Below are positions 31,869-43,621 of a stretch of DNA of 64,000 nucleotides, in pieces. Source of the DNA: Mermis nigrescens. Lineage: Eukaryota > Nematoda > Enoplea > Mermithida > Mermithidae. Numbering within the stretch: position 1 is the first letter of the stretch; every line of letters starts with the position of its first letter. Where the stretch lies: assembly GCA_036768485.1 (NCBI GenBank), contig JAVLUZ010000154.1, positions 19,923,428 through 19,987,427 on the forward strand. The letters are read 5' to 3'. A model generated the notes under the pieces. The model was not told the DNA's origin and searched no databases. It saw only the letters and a list, made by a program, of their open reading frames with translations. The position numbers and the translations under genes are program-made.

Positions 31869-32139
31869 GGAGCGACCTCGACCTAAGCAGCTTAAAACAC
31901 CTTTTCAGATATACTAAGCCTAAGCCTTACTATATTAGAAGCAAAAACTTAGATATTCCTATATCTTATCAAGTAAAACCGCGAAAACACGCAAAAAAAA
32001 TTAAAATTTTTTAAAGTTTTTTTAAAATCTCAAACAGCTTTCCGCGCCTTTTTTTCTCCTTCATTGCTATGCTTCCCTACATAATTTCAGCCCATATTAT
32101 TTATTTCCGACAAATGTGTAAGTCCTTGGAAGCCGAGCC

Positions 32140-32310
32140 GTTTAATCGTCCCACCAACACTCAAATCGACAGTTGCCTGCAACTTTGCATGGCTCCGATT
32201 TTCACCAAATTTGTTTTTCCGCGCTTCAATTTATCATGTTCTACCAGTTTGGCACAAAATTTTAGCATTCCGTATTCGTTTTGCTCCTTTTCTGAAAGTA
32301 CCATAGGTAT
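32140..32310 (-). other. Exon-like coding stretch, function not recognised
   Basis: On the minus strand, after CTTTCAG, a frame reads KEQNEYGMLKFCAKLVEHDKL and then RGKTNLVKIGAMQSC before a stop. The amino-acid texture is that of a real protein and there is an acceptor-like signal. I do not recognise the family. It could be a relic exon of the surrounding hAT element, a captured host exon, or chance. Confidence 0.3.
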
Positions 32311-32344
32311 TCTTAACTCTAGCCTGAATAGGCTAAAGTTTCTA

Positions 32345-32690
32345 ATATGGTTTTGTCTCCGATTTTCCTAGAAATAATTTTTTCTGATGGATTCGAGGAC
32401 GCTGAGTCCAGAAATGAAAAGCGTTAAGGGGGCTGACGAATATTTGTGGAGATGGAGCCCTTCAAACTTGCAAAAAACGTGATTATTTCGATGTTCTTAG
32501 GGCTCTATCTCCAAAAATATTCGTCAGCCCCCTAAACGCTTTTGATTTCTGGAGTCAGCAATGTCAAATCTATCAGAAAAAATTATTTTCAGGAGAATCG
32601 GTGACAAAAAAATTTTTTGAAAAAGATTATGCAAAAAAAATTATGCTAAACCCCATTTTTAACATTTCTACATTACAGTTCTGACGTTAA
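32345..32690. repeat. Palindromic repeat, arm 1 of an inverted pair
   Basis: About 265 bp forms a near-complete palindrome (ACGCTGAGTCCAGAAATGAA ... TTTCTGGAGTCAGCA, with GGGGGCTGACGAATATTTGT facing its inverse). About 80 bp of AT-rich sequence ending CATTACAGTTCTGACG follows. The same composite lies inverted at 34092-34437, so the two enclose 1.4 kb containing a truncated LINE. Confidence 0.75.
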
Positions 32691-32914
32691 AAAAGCGTAA
32701 AAACACTGTTTTCGGGAAAATTGAGAAAAAACCATATTAGATAAAATTTGGTGATTAGATCCATGCGAGCTAAATTTTTGGCAAATAGATACTTGCCCAC
32801 AACTCACCATCTTGCTTATACGAACATCTTAGGCTTAGGCTTAGAAAGTGTATTCACATTGGTGCCAGCTGATGGTCTAAGCCTGAGACAATTTTGCCCC
32901 AATTGTGCCTTAGG

Positions 32915-33975
32915 CTTAAGAAAGAAAGAAAGAAAGAAAATTTTTTTATTACTAATACCAACAGTTAAAATACAAAATGACAAGATATGTAATAAATGCA
33001 ATTACGAATTAGTAAAGGGACATCGCGAGTCAATGGAATGACAAGTTTTATGCGCGCCCCACAAGATATCTAGATAAATCAAAGTTTGCTAATCTAGATT
33101 TAAATATGTTTAGGTTAGGGGAAGAAACAATGAAGTCAGGAAGATCGTTCCAAACTGCGATGTATTTGTAAAAGAAATCAAACTTTTCTAAATTAGAATG
33201 TACAGTAGGTATGACTAATTTAAATCTATTAATGCTACGGGTAATATTATGATTAAATACAAAAAAATCATCAGCTTCCAAACATGATTTATGACAAATA
33301 ATTTGATACATCATACACAGACAAATCTGCAAGCGTCTTAATTCAAGTCTGCACAATTTAAGTTGTGTTAAACGATCCTCGTAAGAAAGAATATTATTAT
33401 AGCCAAAAATATATTTAGTGAATCTACGTTGAACAGCTTCCAATCTATCTATATCCTTAAGATAAGAGGGGTTCCATACACTGCAACAATACTCTAATAA
33501 AGGTCTAACATAACAACTATAAGCTTTAACAAGATTACCTTTATCACGCGAAAAAAATGATTTGCGTATTAAAATACATCTAAAGAAAGCTTTTTAATCA
33601 AAGAATTATAATGTTCCTTAAATTTTAAATTTCGAGGAATCAAAACTCCTAAATCACGGACAAACGGATCACTAGAAATAATTTCCCCATTTAGTCTATA
33701 AACAGCTTTTTGATTATTATTACCCAAATATAGAACTTGACTTTTGGTTCGAGAAATAGGTAAATCCCATGCAATTGCCCAGTCAATAATCTTATCTAAA
33801 TCAGACTGTAATAATTTACAGTTACGACTAATATTAGAAAATTTTGATATCATCTGCGAACATATAAACCGTACTACAAATATTATCACATATATCATTT
33901 ATAAAAATCGAAAAGAGCGTAGGTCCAAGGACACTTCCTTGGACGACACCGCTGGTAACAGGCACATAATCTGAA
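32915..33975 (-). pseudogene. 5-prime truncated LINE (CR1/jockey-type), reverse transcriptase end
   Basis: The minus strand begins near 33975 with the reverse transcriptase motif VTSGVVQGSVLGPTLFSIF. It continues through YMFADDIKI and the thumb region (RDLGVLIPRNLKFKEHYNS, RRFTKYIFGYN, NRFKLVIPTVHSNLEKFDF) to the C-terminal LSRYLVGRA. Frame changes occur near 33570, so it is dead. It is closely related to the copy at 35205-37996. The tail is (CTTT)n at about 32918-32940. Confidence 0.8.
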
Positions 33976-34091
33976 AAGACTGATTAACGCGAACACATTG
34001 GGAACGTCAGCTGGCACCAATTTGATATTCACGGCAAGTCTAAAATAATAACCGTGATGAATCGATTACACCCTGCTTCGGCTTTGTTAAC

Positions 34092-34437
34092 GTCAGGACT
34101 GTAATGTAGAAATGTTAAAAATTGAATTTAGCATATTTTTTTTTTGCATAATTTTTTTTTCAAAAATTTTTTTGCAACTGATTCTCCTAAAAACAATTTT
34201 TTCTGATAGAGTTGAGGACGCTGAGTCCAGAAAAACAAAGCGTTTAGGCGGTTGACGAATATTTGTGGAGATAGAGCCCTTAGAACATTGAAATAATCAC
34301 GTTTTTGCAAGTTTGAAGGGCTCTATCTCCACAAATATTCGTCAGCCCCAAACGCTTTTTTCTTTTCTGGACTCAGCGTCCTCAAATCTAGTCAGAAAAA
34401 GTATTTTAGGAGAATCAAAGACAAAACCATATTAGAA
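34092..34437. repeat. Palindromic repeat, arm 2 of the inverted pair
   Basis: The reverse complement of 32345-32690: GTCAGGACTGTAATGTAGAA, an AT-rich spacer, then a palindrome centred near 34290 with GACGAATATTTGTGGAGATA on both arms. It ends AAAGACAAAACCATATTAG. Minus-strand frames across it are not taken as genes. Confidence 0.75.
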
Positions 34438-34706
34438 AAAAATTAACGGAACGATGAATTATTAACGCAACTTGACCGATGAACCTCGATATAAAACCCG
34501 AGCCTCGGGCAGTGTTGCCAGGTCTAAATTTTTCATCCATAAAAATCCAAAAATTTTACCTAGATTCCTGATACCTATTATTGTAACAACACTCAACTTT
34601 GGGTAAGTAGGTACTTAGGGTTCACTATTCTTTCAAATAAAATTAGCTACGAATCGAAGGGAGGCATCCCATACGTCCGACATCGGTTTGTTAATCAAGG
34701 ACCTGT

Positions 34707-35045
34707 TTGGAGCGAGAATCCAAGAAGTCAAATGCAGTATTATTTGGTTTACCCGATTCAGATGACGATTTGAAGTCTGTAAAGTCTTTGGTTGATGAAT
34801 TCAGCAATGAATCCGACTTGTCATCTGTTGATATTACGCAAGTTTTCCGTGATGGTCCCAAACATCAGGGCAAACCTCAATTCCTGAAGGTTTGCCTCAC
34901 GTCACCACGTGCTCAACGTCGTTTTATCGGACTAGTCAACAAAGTGATTCGCCCGTCAAATCCATCTAATGGTCGGTCCAAATTGCCGCGCTTGGCCAGA
35001 CCTTTCGTACATGCAGCGCAAGCGACAGCGCGAGCTGTTTGCTGA
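34707..35045 (+). pseudogene. LINE ORF1 remnant
   Basis: 112 residues. KSNAVLFGLPDSDDD resembles the start of the RRM-like region of LINE ORF1 proteins (RNA-binding chaperones), and FLKVCLTSPRAQRRFI fits its second half. It lies directly upstream of the ORF2 of the same element and breaks off at 35045. The N-terminal coiled-coil region is not recognisable. Confidence 0.55.
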
Positions 35046-35204
35046 ATTGAACGACTGACGAAACTCGGGCGAAACGGATCTTTTCATAGACTTTGCTGCC
35101 GATTGTATCAAAAGAAGCCGACTTACGCGTCACGCGCTCGTTCCAATTTTCCTAAACCGTCCTTTCCTCAATCTTTCGCTCGCGTTGATTCCGGTTCTGT
35201 ATAG

Positions 35205-37996
35205 GATAAGTCGCCCTCCGAATTTATTAGTGCTAGGTGTTTTTTATTCAATGCACAAAGTTTAGTAAACAAGTTAGGGGAGTTATATTATTTGTTAGAT
35301 AGTGACAATTTTGACTTAATTTTCTGTTGTGAAACATGGTTAAATGAAGTAATTCATGATAGTATTTTATGTCCTCAAAACAATTATCAAATTTTTCGCT
35401 CTGATCGAGTAAATAAACGAGGCGGCGGGGTCATTGTCTTTGTAAAATCACATTTTAGCGCTCCTTTTGTTAAAGTTCCTAACGAACTGAGTATATCTGA
35501 CTCTTTAATTATTGACTTTTTCCATGGTCAGGATAGAATTAGATTTCTTCTTATTTACAGACCTCCTCACTACGATTTAAATCATGCTTTAAGAATCTGT
35601 AACTTGATAGAATGGGTAAATAATTGCTCTTATCCCGTAATTATCCTAGGGGATTTCAATTTACCTAAAATTGATTGGACCTTAGGTACCTTTACATCCG
35701 ATTCTCTTAACGAATTGTTTTACGACTGTTTCTCGTCTACAGGATTAACACAATTAGTTTTAGATCAAACGCATGATACAAATATTATTGATGTTATTTT
35801 TGCAGCAAACAATGTTTTTAATGTTAAAGTACTACCCTCCTTTTCCACAAGTGACCACAATTCTATATCTTTTGAAACTCTGATAACTCCACCTACTACT
35901 TATGTAGAATCTCACTTTAATTTTCAAAAAGCAGACTACTTTAGTATTGGTAGCTTTCTTTCTACGATTTCTTGGCCTGATCTTTTTTCCACTTGTTTAA
36001 ATGTTAACGACATGTATAATGTATTTTTAAATGTCTTAAGGCCTCTAATTTTTACTTTTGTTCCCAAAGTCAAAGAAAAGCCCTCCAAATTTTCATACCC
36101 TAAAGTTTTACGAAAATTATTTGCCAAAAAACGGCTTTTATGGCAAAAATACAAAAAATATCGTACAATTATATGTAAACAAAGGTATCGTAATCATTGT
36201 AAAATGTTACGCAAAGAAATTCATAATCATTTTTGCTTACAGGAAAGTAATTTATTGCAACATAACGATCTGAAATCCTTTTTTAGATTTGTAAATAATC
36301 GTTTAAATAATTCTCGAAGCATTCCACCTATTACTTCCACCGACAATAATGTAGTAACTGATCTTCATTGTAAAACGAATATGTTCAATCATTACTTCTC
36401 TTCCGTATTTACCAATGATGATACTAACGATTCTTTTGTTTTTCAGAAGCGGGGCGATTTTTCTATTTCAAACATCGTCTTTGACAAAAATAATGTCTCA
36501 CAGGTGATTGCTAAGATGAAAAACTCGACTTCGATAGCGCCTGATGGTTTAAGTAACTTTTTTGTTAAAAAATTAGCTTATTATCTTCTTAAACCCCTTA
36601 TCAGTATTTTTACTGTTTCTTTTTTATCAGGTGATATCCCAGACATTTGGAGGGAGGCTTACGTTGTACCTATAATTAAAAAGGGTGACCCCTCATTAAC
36701 TGAAAATTATCGTCCTGTTTCTTTATGTTGCTCAACTTGTAAGATAATGGAAAGTATTATTAATACTCAACTATCAATTTATTTATCTACAAATGAGTTA
36801 ATATCACCTTTTCAATATGGTTTCCAAAAACATAAATCTTGCGAATTGCAACTATTAAATTGTAAACATTCTTGGGTTAAATCACTGGATTGTAAAGATA
36901 ACCGTTGATATTATTTATATAGACTTTGCTAAAGCTTTTGACAAAGTCGACATATCTAAACTTCTTGTTAAATTAACTAGTTATGGTATTAAAAGACCCC
37001 TTTTCAACTGGTTTAAGGCTTTTCTATTTAATCGTGTTCAGCGTGTTCGCATTAATCAGTGTTTTTCAGATTATGCAGCTGTTACAAGTGGAGTTATTCA
37101 AGGGTCCATTCTTGGACCTACGTTGTTTTTGATTTTTATAAATGATATCTTTGATAACTTGTCAAGTTCGACTTTTATGTTCAGCGGATGACTTAAAAAT
37201 ATTCAATCTTTCCTGCAATTATCAAACACTTCAGACCGATTTGGATAGAATTTCCATTTGGGCCACCAGAAATTGTTTACCAATATCATATTCTAAATGC
37301 ACAGCCCTATATTTGGGCAAAAATAATCCTAAATTGTCATATACACTCAATACACAAGTTATTACGAACGATTCTGTCTATGTTCGCGATTTAGGAGTGC
37401 TAATTTCGCACAACCTTAAATTTAAGGAACATTACAACAGTATTATCAAGAAAGCTTTCTTGAGATCTATCCTAATTAGAAAATCCTTCTTTTCGCATGA
37501 TAAAAATAATCTCGTAAAGGCCTTCATTGTTTACGTCAGACCGATCCTTGAATATTCCTGTGCTTTATGGAACCCCTCTTATATTAGTGATATCAACAGG
37601 CTGGAGACTCTTCAGCGTAAATTTACTAAATACATAGTTGGATATCATAGCCCTCTTTCTTACGACGAACGCCTTAACCAACTTAACTTGTGTCGATTAG
37701 AATTACGTCGCCTTCATATTTGCTTATGTATGATGTATCAAATTATTAGTCAAAAATCTTGTCTTTGCATGACAGATTTTTTTGTGCTCAATCAAAATAC
37801 TACTCGCTGCACAAATCGTTTCAAGCTAGTTGTTCCTCTTGTCCATTCTAATTTACAAAAATTTGACTTTTTCTATAAGTATATCTCAATTTGGAATCAC
37901 CTACCTGATTTTGTAGTCTCTTCCCCTAACTTGAATATATTCAAATCTAGATTAATTGATGTCGACTTATCTAAATTTATTATAGGGTGGGCTTAA
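35205..37996 (+). pseudogene. LINE ORF2 (endonuclease plus reverse transcriptase), two frameshifts
   Basis: Non-LTR retrotransposon polyprotein of CR1/jockey type. The APE-like endonuclease comes first: FNAQSLVNKLGEL, ETWLNE, RSDRVNKRGGGV, LGDFNLP and STSDHNSI (catalytic E, D, H in place). The reverse transcriptase follows: YVVPIIKKGDPSLTENYRPV, IIYIDFAKAFDK, TSGVIQGSILGPTLFL and ADDLKIF. A one-base frame change near 36900 and another just before the catalytic ADD at about 37180 inactivate it. The frame ends at 37996 (LSKFIIGWA). The 3-prime region ends in (ATTC)n near 38110-38137. Confidence 0.85.
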
Positions 37997-38201
37997 ATCG
38001 TCATTTTCATGACTCGCTCGTCGCCTTTTGCTGTACGCTTTTATTCTTTTGACCGTACATTTTATCACTCTTTTACATCTTTCGTAATTGTCGCGTTTCA
38101 GTAATAAATTATTTCATTCATTCATTTATCGATTGGCACCTTCTGTTTTACCCATTGCATTAGCATTAACGATTTTTATGTTGTTTTTCTTGACATAATT
38201 A

Positions 38202-40152
38202 ATGAGGCTCTTCTATCGATACGTTCCCTTTAAGCATACTGTGCATAAAAAATCACTGCCAAAGTCGTGTCGTAAATTGCAAGTAATTAAAAAGGAACTT
38301 TGGGAAAAGTATAAAAAGAGTCGTTGCCCTGTTATTTTAAGCAAGTATAAGAAGATTACTAAAGAAATTAAATTTGCTTTGAAAGATCTTTTCACGAGGG
38401 AGGAACGTAAGCTTTTAAATTCTCGAAATGTAAAAAATTTTTATTCTTTCGTAAATGACCGGTTAAGAAAGACAAAGTCAGCTTCAATATTAATGTGTGA
38501 TGGTAGGATGATAGATAATGATTTTGAAAAAGCTAATGCTTACAACTCTTTTTTTGCGAGTAATTTTGTTATTGACGATCTTGTTTCTCCCCATTTCGCA
38601 AACAGAGTCAAAAGTGATGCTCATCCTCTTTCTGTAAAATTTGATGTTCTGACTATTTCTGAATCCATTAGTAGGCTTAAGCCCACTTTGTCGCTTGGCC
38701 CCGATGGCTTGTGTGCATATTTTATTAAAAAGTTGAAAACAGTGTTGCTCTCACCTTTAGAAACCATCTTCAACGTTTCTTATCAAAGTGGAAAGATACC
38801 CGATTTTTGGCGAAAAGCTGTTGTGATCCCAGTTCATAAAAAGGGGGATATGTCATCAGTTGATAACTATCGTCCAATTTCCTTATGTTGTGTTTCTTGT
38901 AAATTAATGGAATCTATAATGAACATGTCCTTGCTTTCTTATCTAGAGAAGCAAAATCTGCTAAGTGAAAAACAGTTTGGTTTTAGAAAAAATAGATCAT
39001 GTGCGTTACAACTTGTTGAGTGCAAAAATCAGTGGACCAAATTTCTAGATGAGGGAATTCCTGTTGACATTGTCTACATTGACTTTTGTAAGGCTTTTGA
39101 TACCGTGTCACACAAAAAACTGCTAATTAAGTTGGCATCTTATGGACTGAACAAACTCTCTTTTAATTGGATCGAAAATTTCTTGACTAATAGATCCCAA
39201 GTCGTTAAAATTAAAAATTCTTTATCTGATTCCATTCCTGTTACCAGTGGCGTGCCCCAGGGTAGTATACTAGGTCCCACACTTTTTTTAATCTTCATTA
39301 ACGACTTATGTGAAATGCGCCAAAACAGTAATTTTACTTTGTTTGCTGACGATATCAAACTTTGGAATCTATCATCCAATTTCATGACACTTCAAGCTGA
39401 CATAAATTATGTGCATGAGTGGGCCAATACATGGCAATTAAAAATATCAGTTAATAAATGTTTAGTTCTATATCTGGGTAGTTCAAACCCTAGGCATTCT
39501 TATCACATAAATGATTTCTATCTTTCTACTGACACACTTTGTGTAAAAGATTTGGGTGTTTTTCTGAATTCTAATTTATCGTCCAGATCTCATTGTGAAT
39601 ATATTGTGAAAAAAGGCATGCAGTTAAGCAATCTGATCTTGCGTAGTTTTATTTCTAAAGATAGATTATTACTTGTTAAGGCCTTCATTACTTACGTTCG
39701 ACCAGTGCTTGAATTTTGCTGTGTTTTGTGGAGTCCTTACCTGCTGTGTGATATCACCTCCGTCGAACGGGTTCAAAGATAGGTTTACGAAACGAATTTT
39801 TAGTGATAAAAATTTGACATATGCTGAAAGATTACACGAACTTGGTCTGGACACTCTTGAGCTAAGACGCCTCCATAACGACCTAACATTAGCCTTTTCT
39901 ATTATCAAATGTAAAGCTCTTCCTTTCAAGGATTTCTTCACAATTAATTTAAATTCTAATCGAGCAGCAAATTCTTGTAAACTTCTCGTCAATCATGTAA
40001 ATAAAATTGCAGAAAATTTGATTTTTGTAATCGAATAATTCCTATCTGGAACTCTATATCTACCTGAACAGATTATAAGTGCTCCAAATAGACACGTTTT
40101 TCTGACTAAACTTAAAAGATTAAACCTTTCCAAATTTCTTAAAGGGGCGTAG
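38202..40152 (+). pseudogene. Second LINE ORF2 copy, 5-prime truncated
   Basis: Begins after the endonuclease with KKSLPKSCRKLQVIKKEL and contains an intact reverse transcriptase: VVIPVHKKGDMSSVDNYRPI, VDIVYIDFCKAFDTV, VTSGVPQGSILGPTLFLIF, LFADDIKLW. It shifts frame near 39780 (VQR then RFTKRIFSDK) and again near 40020, then ends LNLSKFLKGA. It belongs to a different subfamily from the upstream copy and ends in a (GTT)n tail at 40290-40313. It starts immediately after the tail of the first LINE, in the same orientation. Confidence 0.85.
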
Positions 40153-40668
40153 TAAGAGCAGTTTTTTCTATTGCCTTTACGTTTGCAAGCTACGTCATAC
40201 TTAATTTGTTTTTTGTCTTTTATGTATTTTCATTTTCGTTCATTCGTCCTATCCATGTATGTTAATATTTTCTTTTGACTTAGCGAATAAATTGTTGTTG
40301 TTGTTGTTGTTATAGTCTAATCAATGGTGACTGTTCATTAACACGATATTTTAGAAGAATTTAAATAAATTCTACCGGATCACAGGGCTAAAAACCAAAG
40401 TCCTGAAATAGAAAAAGGTCAGCAGAACTGGGCACGCACGATTGTGGTGTTGTACTGTCGTCTTCTCTTGACAGAAACTTACAGTAATTGATTGCTGCCT
40501 CTAAAACCACTAAAATTTAATACTTGCACAATTGATAAAGAATCTGGAAAATTCTCAAAAATTTTGAAAAACCCTCATGAGCTAAAACTCTGAAAAAAAC
40601 CCCTAAGGTCCCTAAAAAACCCCCCAAAATGGGGGGAAAACTACCAACCTGGCAACCCTGCAAGTGCG

Positions 40669-41845
40669 CGTAGCGCGTCATTCATTTTGGCCATACAGTA
40701 AATAACTACTATTAGATTAAATTACGACAGCATCATAACCTGCCCAACAATATGATTTTCTATAGCGTTTTTTATTAAGGACGGCCTACTTTCATTACTG
40801 TCCTATTACTGCAATAGTCTTTTACTGCACAAATGTCTTCTTCAGTTATGCACTCGTAGCGACTGCTTGCTTGAAACTCTTCTTATTCATATTTAATGTG
40901 CTTTGTCTAGCGTACGGCGCATGAAACTAACTGCTGCAACAACATAAACCGTAAAATATTATGCTACAGCAATGAGCCGTAAAGCGAAAATGGGCCGTTT
41001 GAGATAGAACCAACTATGTATAGTATTATGATTCACTTGGGGAATGCTGGAAGAGGTCGCCCCAAAAATTGATAGACGTCCTATGTATATATATTCGACA
41101 CACCCCAAAAAATGAATTTTCTAGCGAAAATTTTCGTTTCTACACGCTTTTTGGTCGATTAGAAATGTTAAAAAACGGCGTTTTACTTGAAGATTATCAA
41201 TGGCGTTGCCTCTTGCCAACCTAATATTCCTTTCCTTAGGATTGGCGCGAAAGGTCGTTAAATTTGAGCAAATTTATTTCCGGTCTGCCTTAAACCCTCC
41301 TACATAAGGCCAACATAAAAAATCATCACTGGTGACCAGCACAGTGAACATTGTTTACCGGGCAACCAACAGTATTAAGGTGACTTGCATTGGCATAATA
41401 CATTGTTCAGAACATTGCACACTCCTTGTTCATTGATAAACAGAATTTTAAAGAATTTTTAATGAAACAGGAATCCATACTGCGGGATCTAAAGTATATG
41501 TCAACAGCACTACATCAGTATGTAACATACTTTTTAACATTGCGATTTTTTAACCTGTATCGAGAAATACTAAAAATTGACACACAAGTACGTTTTTATA
41601 TTTTTTTGCAAAGAAATGTGTTATGGGACAATAACAGAGATAGAAAAAAATTTTACTCCATTAATTCTGGGGGTATTTTGGTTTCTCGGGGCTGAGCATA
41701 CCCCCCACCAATCCCCCACGCCTAGGTGTGCCCCAGATCCCCCAGCTGCAAAGGCGACTTGTATTCATTTTTGCATCCAAGGCAATCAAATAGTTGGCTT
41801 ACATATGTATAAATTATGAATGTGTGACATGACCATACGTGTTCT
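40669..41845. other. Intergenic, R2 fragment, otherwise nothing
   Basis: About 41640-41730 carries the end of an R2 MITE (CCATTAATTCTGGGGGTATT ... CCACGCCTAGGTGTG). The rest is AT-rich; open frames here show no motif. Confidence 0.45.
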
Positions 41846-41849
41846 TTAA

Positions 41850-43604
41850 GGCCCTGCTATACTTCCCGCCGCGCGGCGCCGCGCGGCGCCGCGTTGACAA
41901 AATGTGCTGCTATACTTCCAAACGCGGCGCCGCGTGGAAGTATAGCAGCACCGCCCGCGGCGCCACGCGGCGCCGCGCGGCGCCGCGTGGCAGATAAATT
42001 GAAGTTTGAACACTGTTCAAACTTTTGCCACGCGGTGGGACGCGGCGGCCTATATTTATCATTTATTTATGAGGGAAAGCTTGATTTTAGCATTTTTTAT
42101 GATGTACTGATGTTTATGCATACGTGAAAGCGTGAAAATTGAATATATAATCGATTTTTAAGATGTCTGTGTGCAAAAATGTGTGTCTCTATTAGTGATG
42201 TGAAAGATCCAGATTTTTACCCAAATCCAGATCCAGATAAAGATCGGGTTCAGATTTTCTGGCAGATCCAGATCCAGATCAGAAAATAACCAGATCCAGA
42301 TTCAGATCGTTTTGCCAGATCAAAATTTAAAAAGATCCAGATCCAGATAAAAATATTTTTTGTGGAGCAATTTGTATTGCTAAAATGGAAGGCGTAAAAC
42401 GCCCAAACCCATATGATTGGGGGGTCTCGGGTGGCGGGACTAATATAACAGCCCCCCAGAGGGGTCTAGGGCAGAGCCGAGGAAAATTTGCATTTTAGAG
42501 CTTTTACATAAAAATGATATCAGTAAAAATTGTCTAAAAAGTAAAAGCTCACAAGTTTAGTCTCTTGGAGTCAACCAAAAGACAGTGTAGTCTGCTTTTT
42601 ACAAAAACGACATTAATCCAAATTACGGAATGCAATTTTTCTAAACATTGCTGCTAAAATTATAATCACTCATGAATACTTATCGTACTATTTGAAAGTT
42701 CCTTTCTGTCTCACAGACATCAACAACAATTTTAATCAACAAATAATTCAAATTTAAATAAAATGTTGGTTAATTTTAAACAAGGTAATATTTTTTTAAT
42801 TGGTGTCTTTCAATCTGTTCCGACGTCCTAAACATGACAAAAAAATTCAAAATTTTTCCCATTTTTAGGCAAAAAAGTCTCTCAAAGGTCAATTCTGATG
42901 ATCATTTATGTGAAAAAACAACCTTTAATGCATTTTTATCACTTAAGTTACTTTTCTGCAGAGCTTTAAAAATTTTCTAAAACCAAAAAATTATGGGGGT
43001 CAGCGGCACTTTTTGGCCATTCTGAGGGGATAGCACGGAACTGGGGTCAAAGGTCAAAACCTCCAGCAGACGCCCCCCACGTGCATGTTAGGCTAACCTA
43101 CCTACATTAAATCGTAAAACAGAAAGGATACCATCGCTGAAAAATAACTTCCTGATCTGTTTAACCAGATATACATATCTTGACTAAACAGATACAGATC
43201 CAGATCAGATAACCAGATCCAGATCCAGATTATCTGGATCTGGATCTGAAATCTGGATGAAAAGATCGGATCAGATGATCTTTTACATCACTAGTCTCTA
43301 TGCCTTTCAAAACTTGTTTTCATGATGCTGAAACCGAAAATGAGTTCAGTTTTTAATGTGCACAATCGTTGACCTATATTCTTTTCACTTGTTTTCTTGA
43401 CACAGAATACAGTATACAGTTTACACATGTTTTACTTTTTTGCTGTTTTACTACAGTTACAACATCAATAAAAATTTTTTCTGCCGCGCGGCGCCGCGGC
43501 ACCGCGCTGGCGCGTGGCGCCGCGTGGCGCCGCGTTGGAAGTATAGCAGCTACTTCGCCACGCGGCGCCACGCGGCGCCGCGCGGCGAGCGTATAGCAGG
43601 AGCC
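41850..43604. mobile_element. TTAA-flanked element with GGCGCCGCG ends
   Basis: Ends GGCCCTGCTATAC and the inverse of GGCTCCTGCTATAC, with TTAA directly outside both (41846-41849; 43605-43608), as for piggyBac-type elements. Each end has runs of GCGGCGCC/CGCGTGGCGCC, extremely GC-rich for this DNA. A 48-bp palindrome at 41904-41951 centres on ACGCGGCGCCGCGT. Because the similarity of the ends runs into the TTAA, the assignment is tentative. The element is interrupted by the hAT-like element 42193-43293; without it only about 650 bp remain. Confidence 0.6.
42193..43293. mobile_element. hAT-like element with AGATCCAGAT ends (1.1 kb)
   Basis: Ends TAGTGATGTGAAAGATC and the inverse of TAGTGATGTAAAAGATC. 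Identical octamers GTCTCTAT lie outside (42185-42192; 43294-43301). About ten AGATCCAGAT words crowd each end, facing each other. The interior is noncoding. It is inserted in the TTAA element above. Confidence 0.85.
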
Positions 43605-43621
43605 TTAAAGGAGGTTTTATG

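Larger units (their letters stand above)
30693..40660. mobile_element. hAT element, about 10 kb, loaded with LINE insertions
   Basis: The left end CAGTTGCCAGGTCG and the right end, inverse CAGGGTTGCCAGGTTG, are hAT CAG.GTTGCCAGGT ends. Identical octamers CAAGTGCG lie outside (30685-30692 and 40661-40668). C-rich words (AAAACCCCCCAAAAAATCCC) follow both ends. No intact hAT transposase was found inside. Most of the interior is later insertions: LINE copies, inverted repeats and tandem repeats. An unpaired hAT-like end (CAGTGTTGCCAGGTCTAAAT) at 34515 points to at least one more broken element within. Confidence 0.75.

Noticed and set aside
32829..32850. CTTAGGCTTAGGCTTAG as an interstitial telomere-type repeat
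   Set aside because: Only about two and a half units, embedded in diverged LINE-adjacent sequence; chance is a sufficient explanation.
34515..40660. hAT element running from the CAGTGTTGCC end at 34515 to the right end at 40660
   Set aside because: The octamer before 34515 (GCCTCGGG) does not match CAAGTGCG after 40660, whereas the end at 30693 does.
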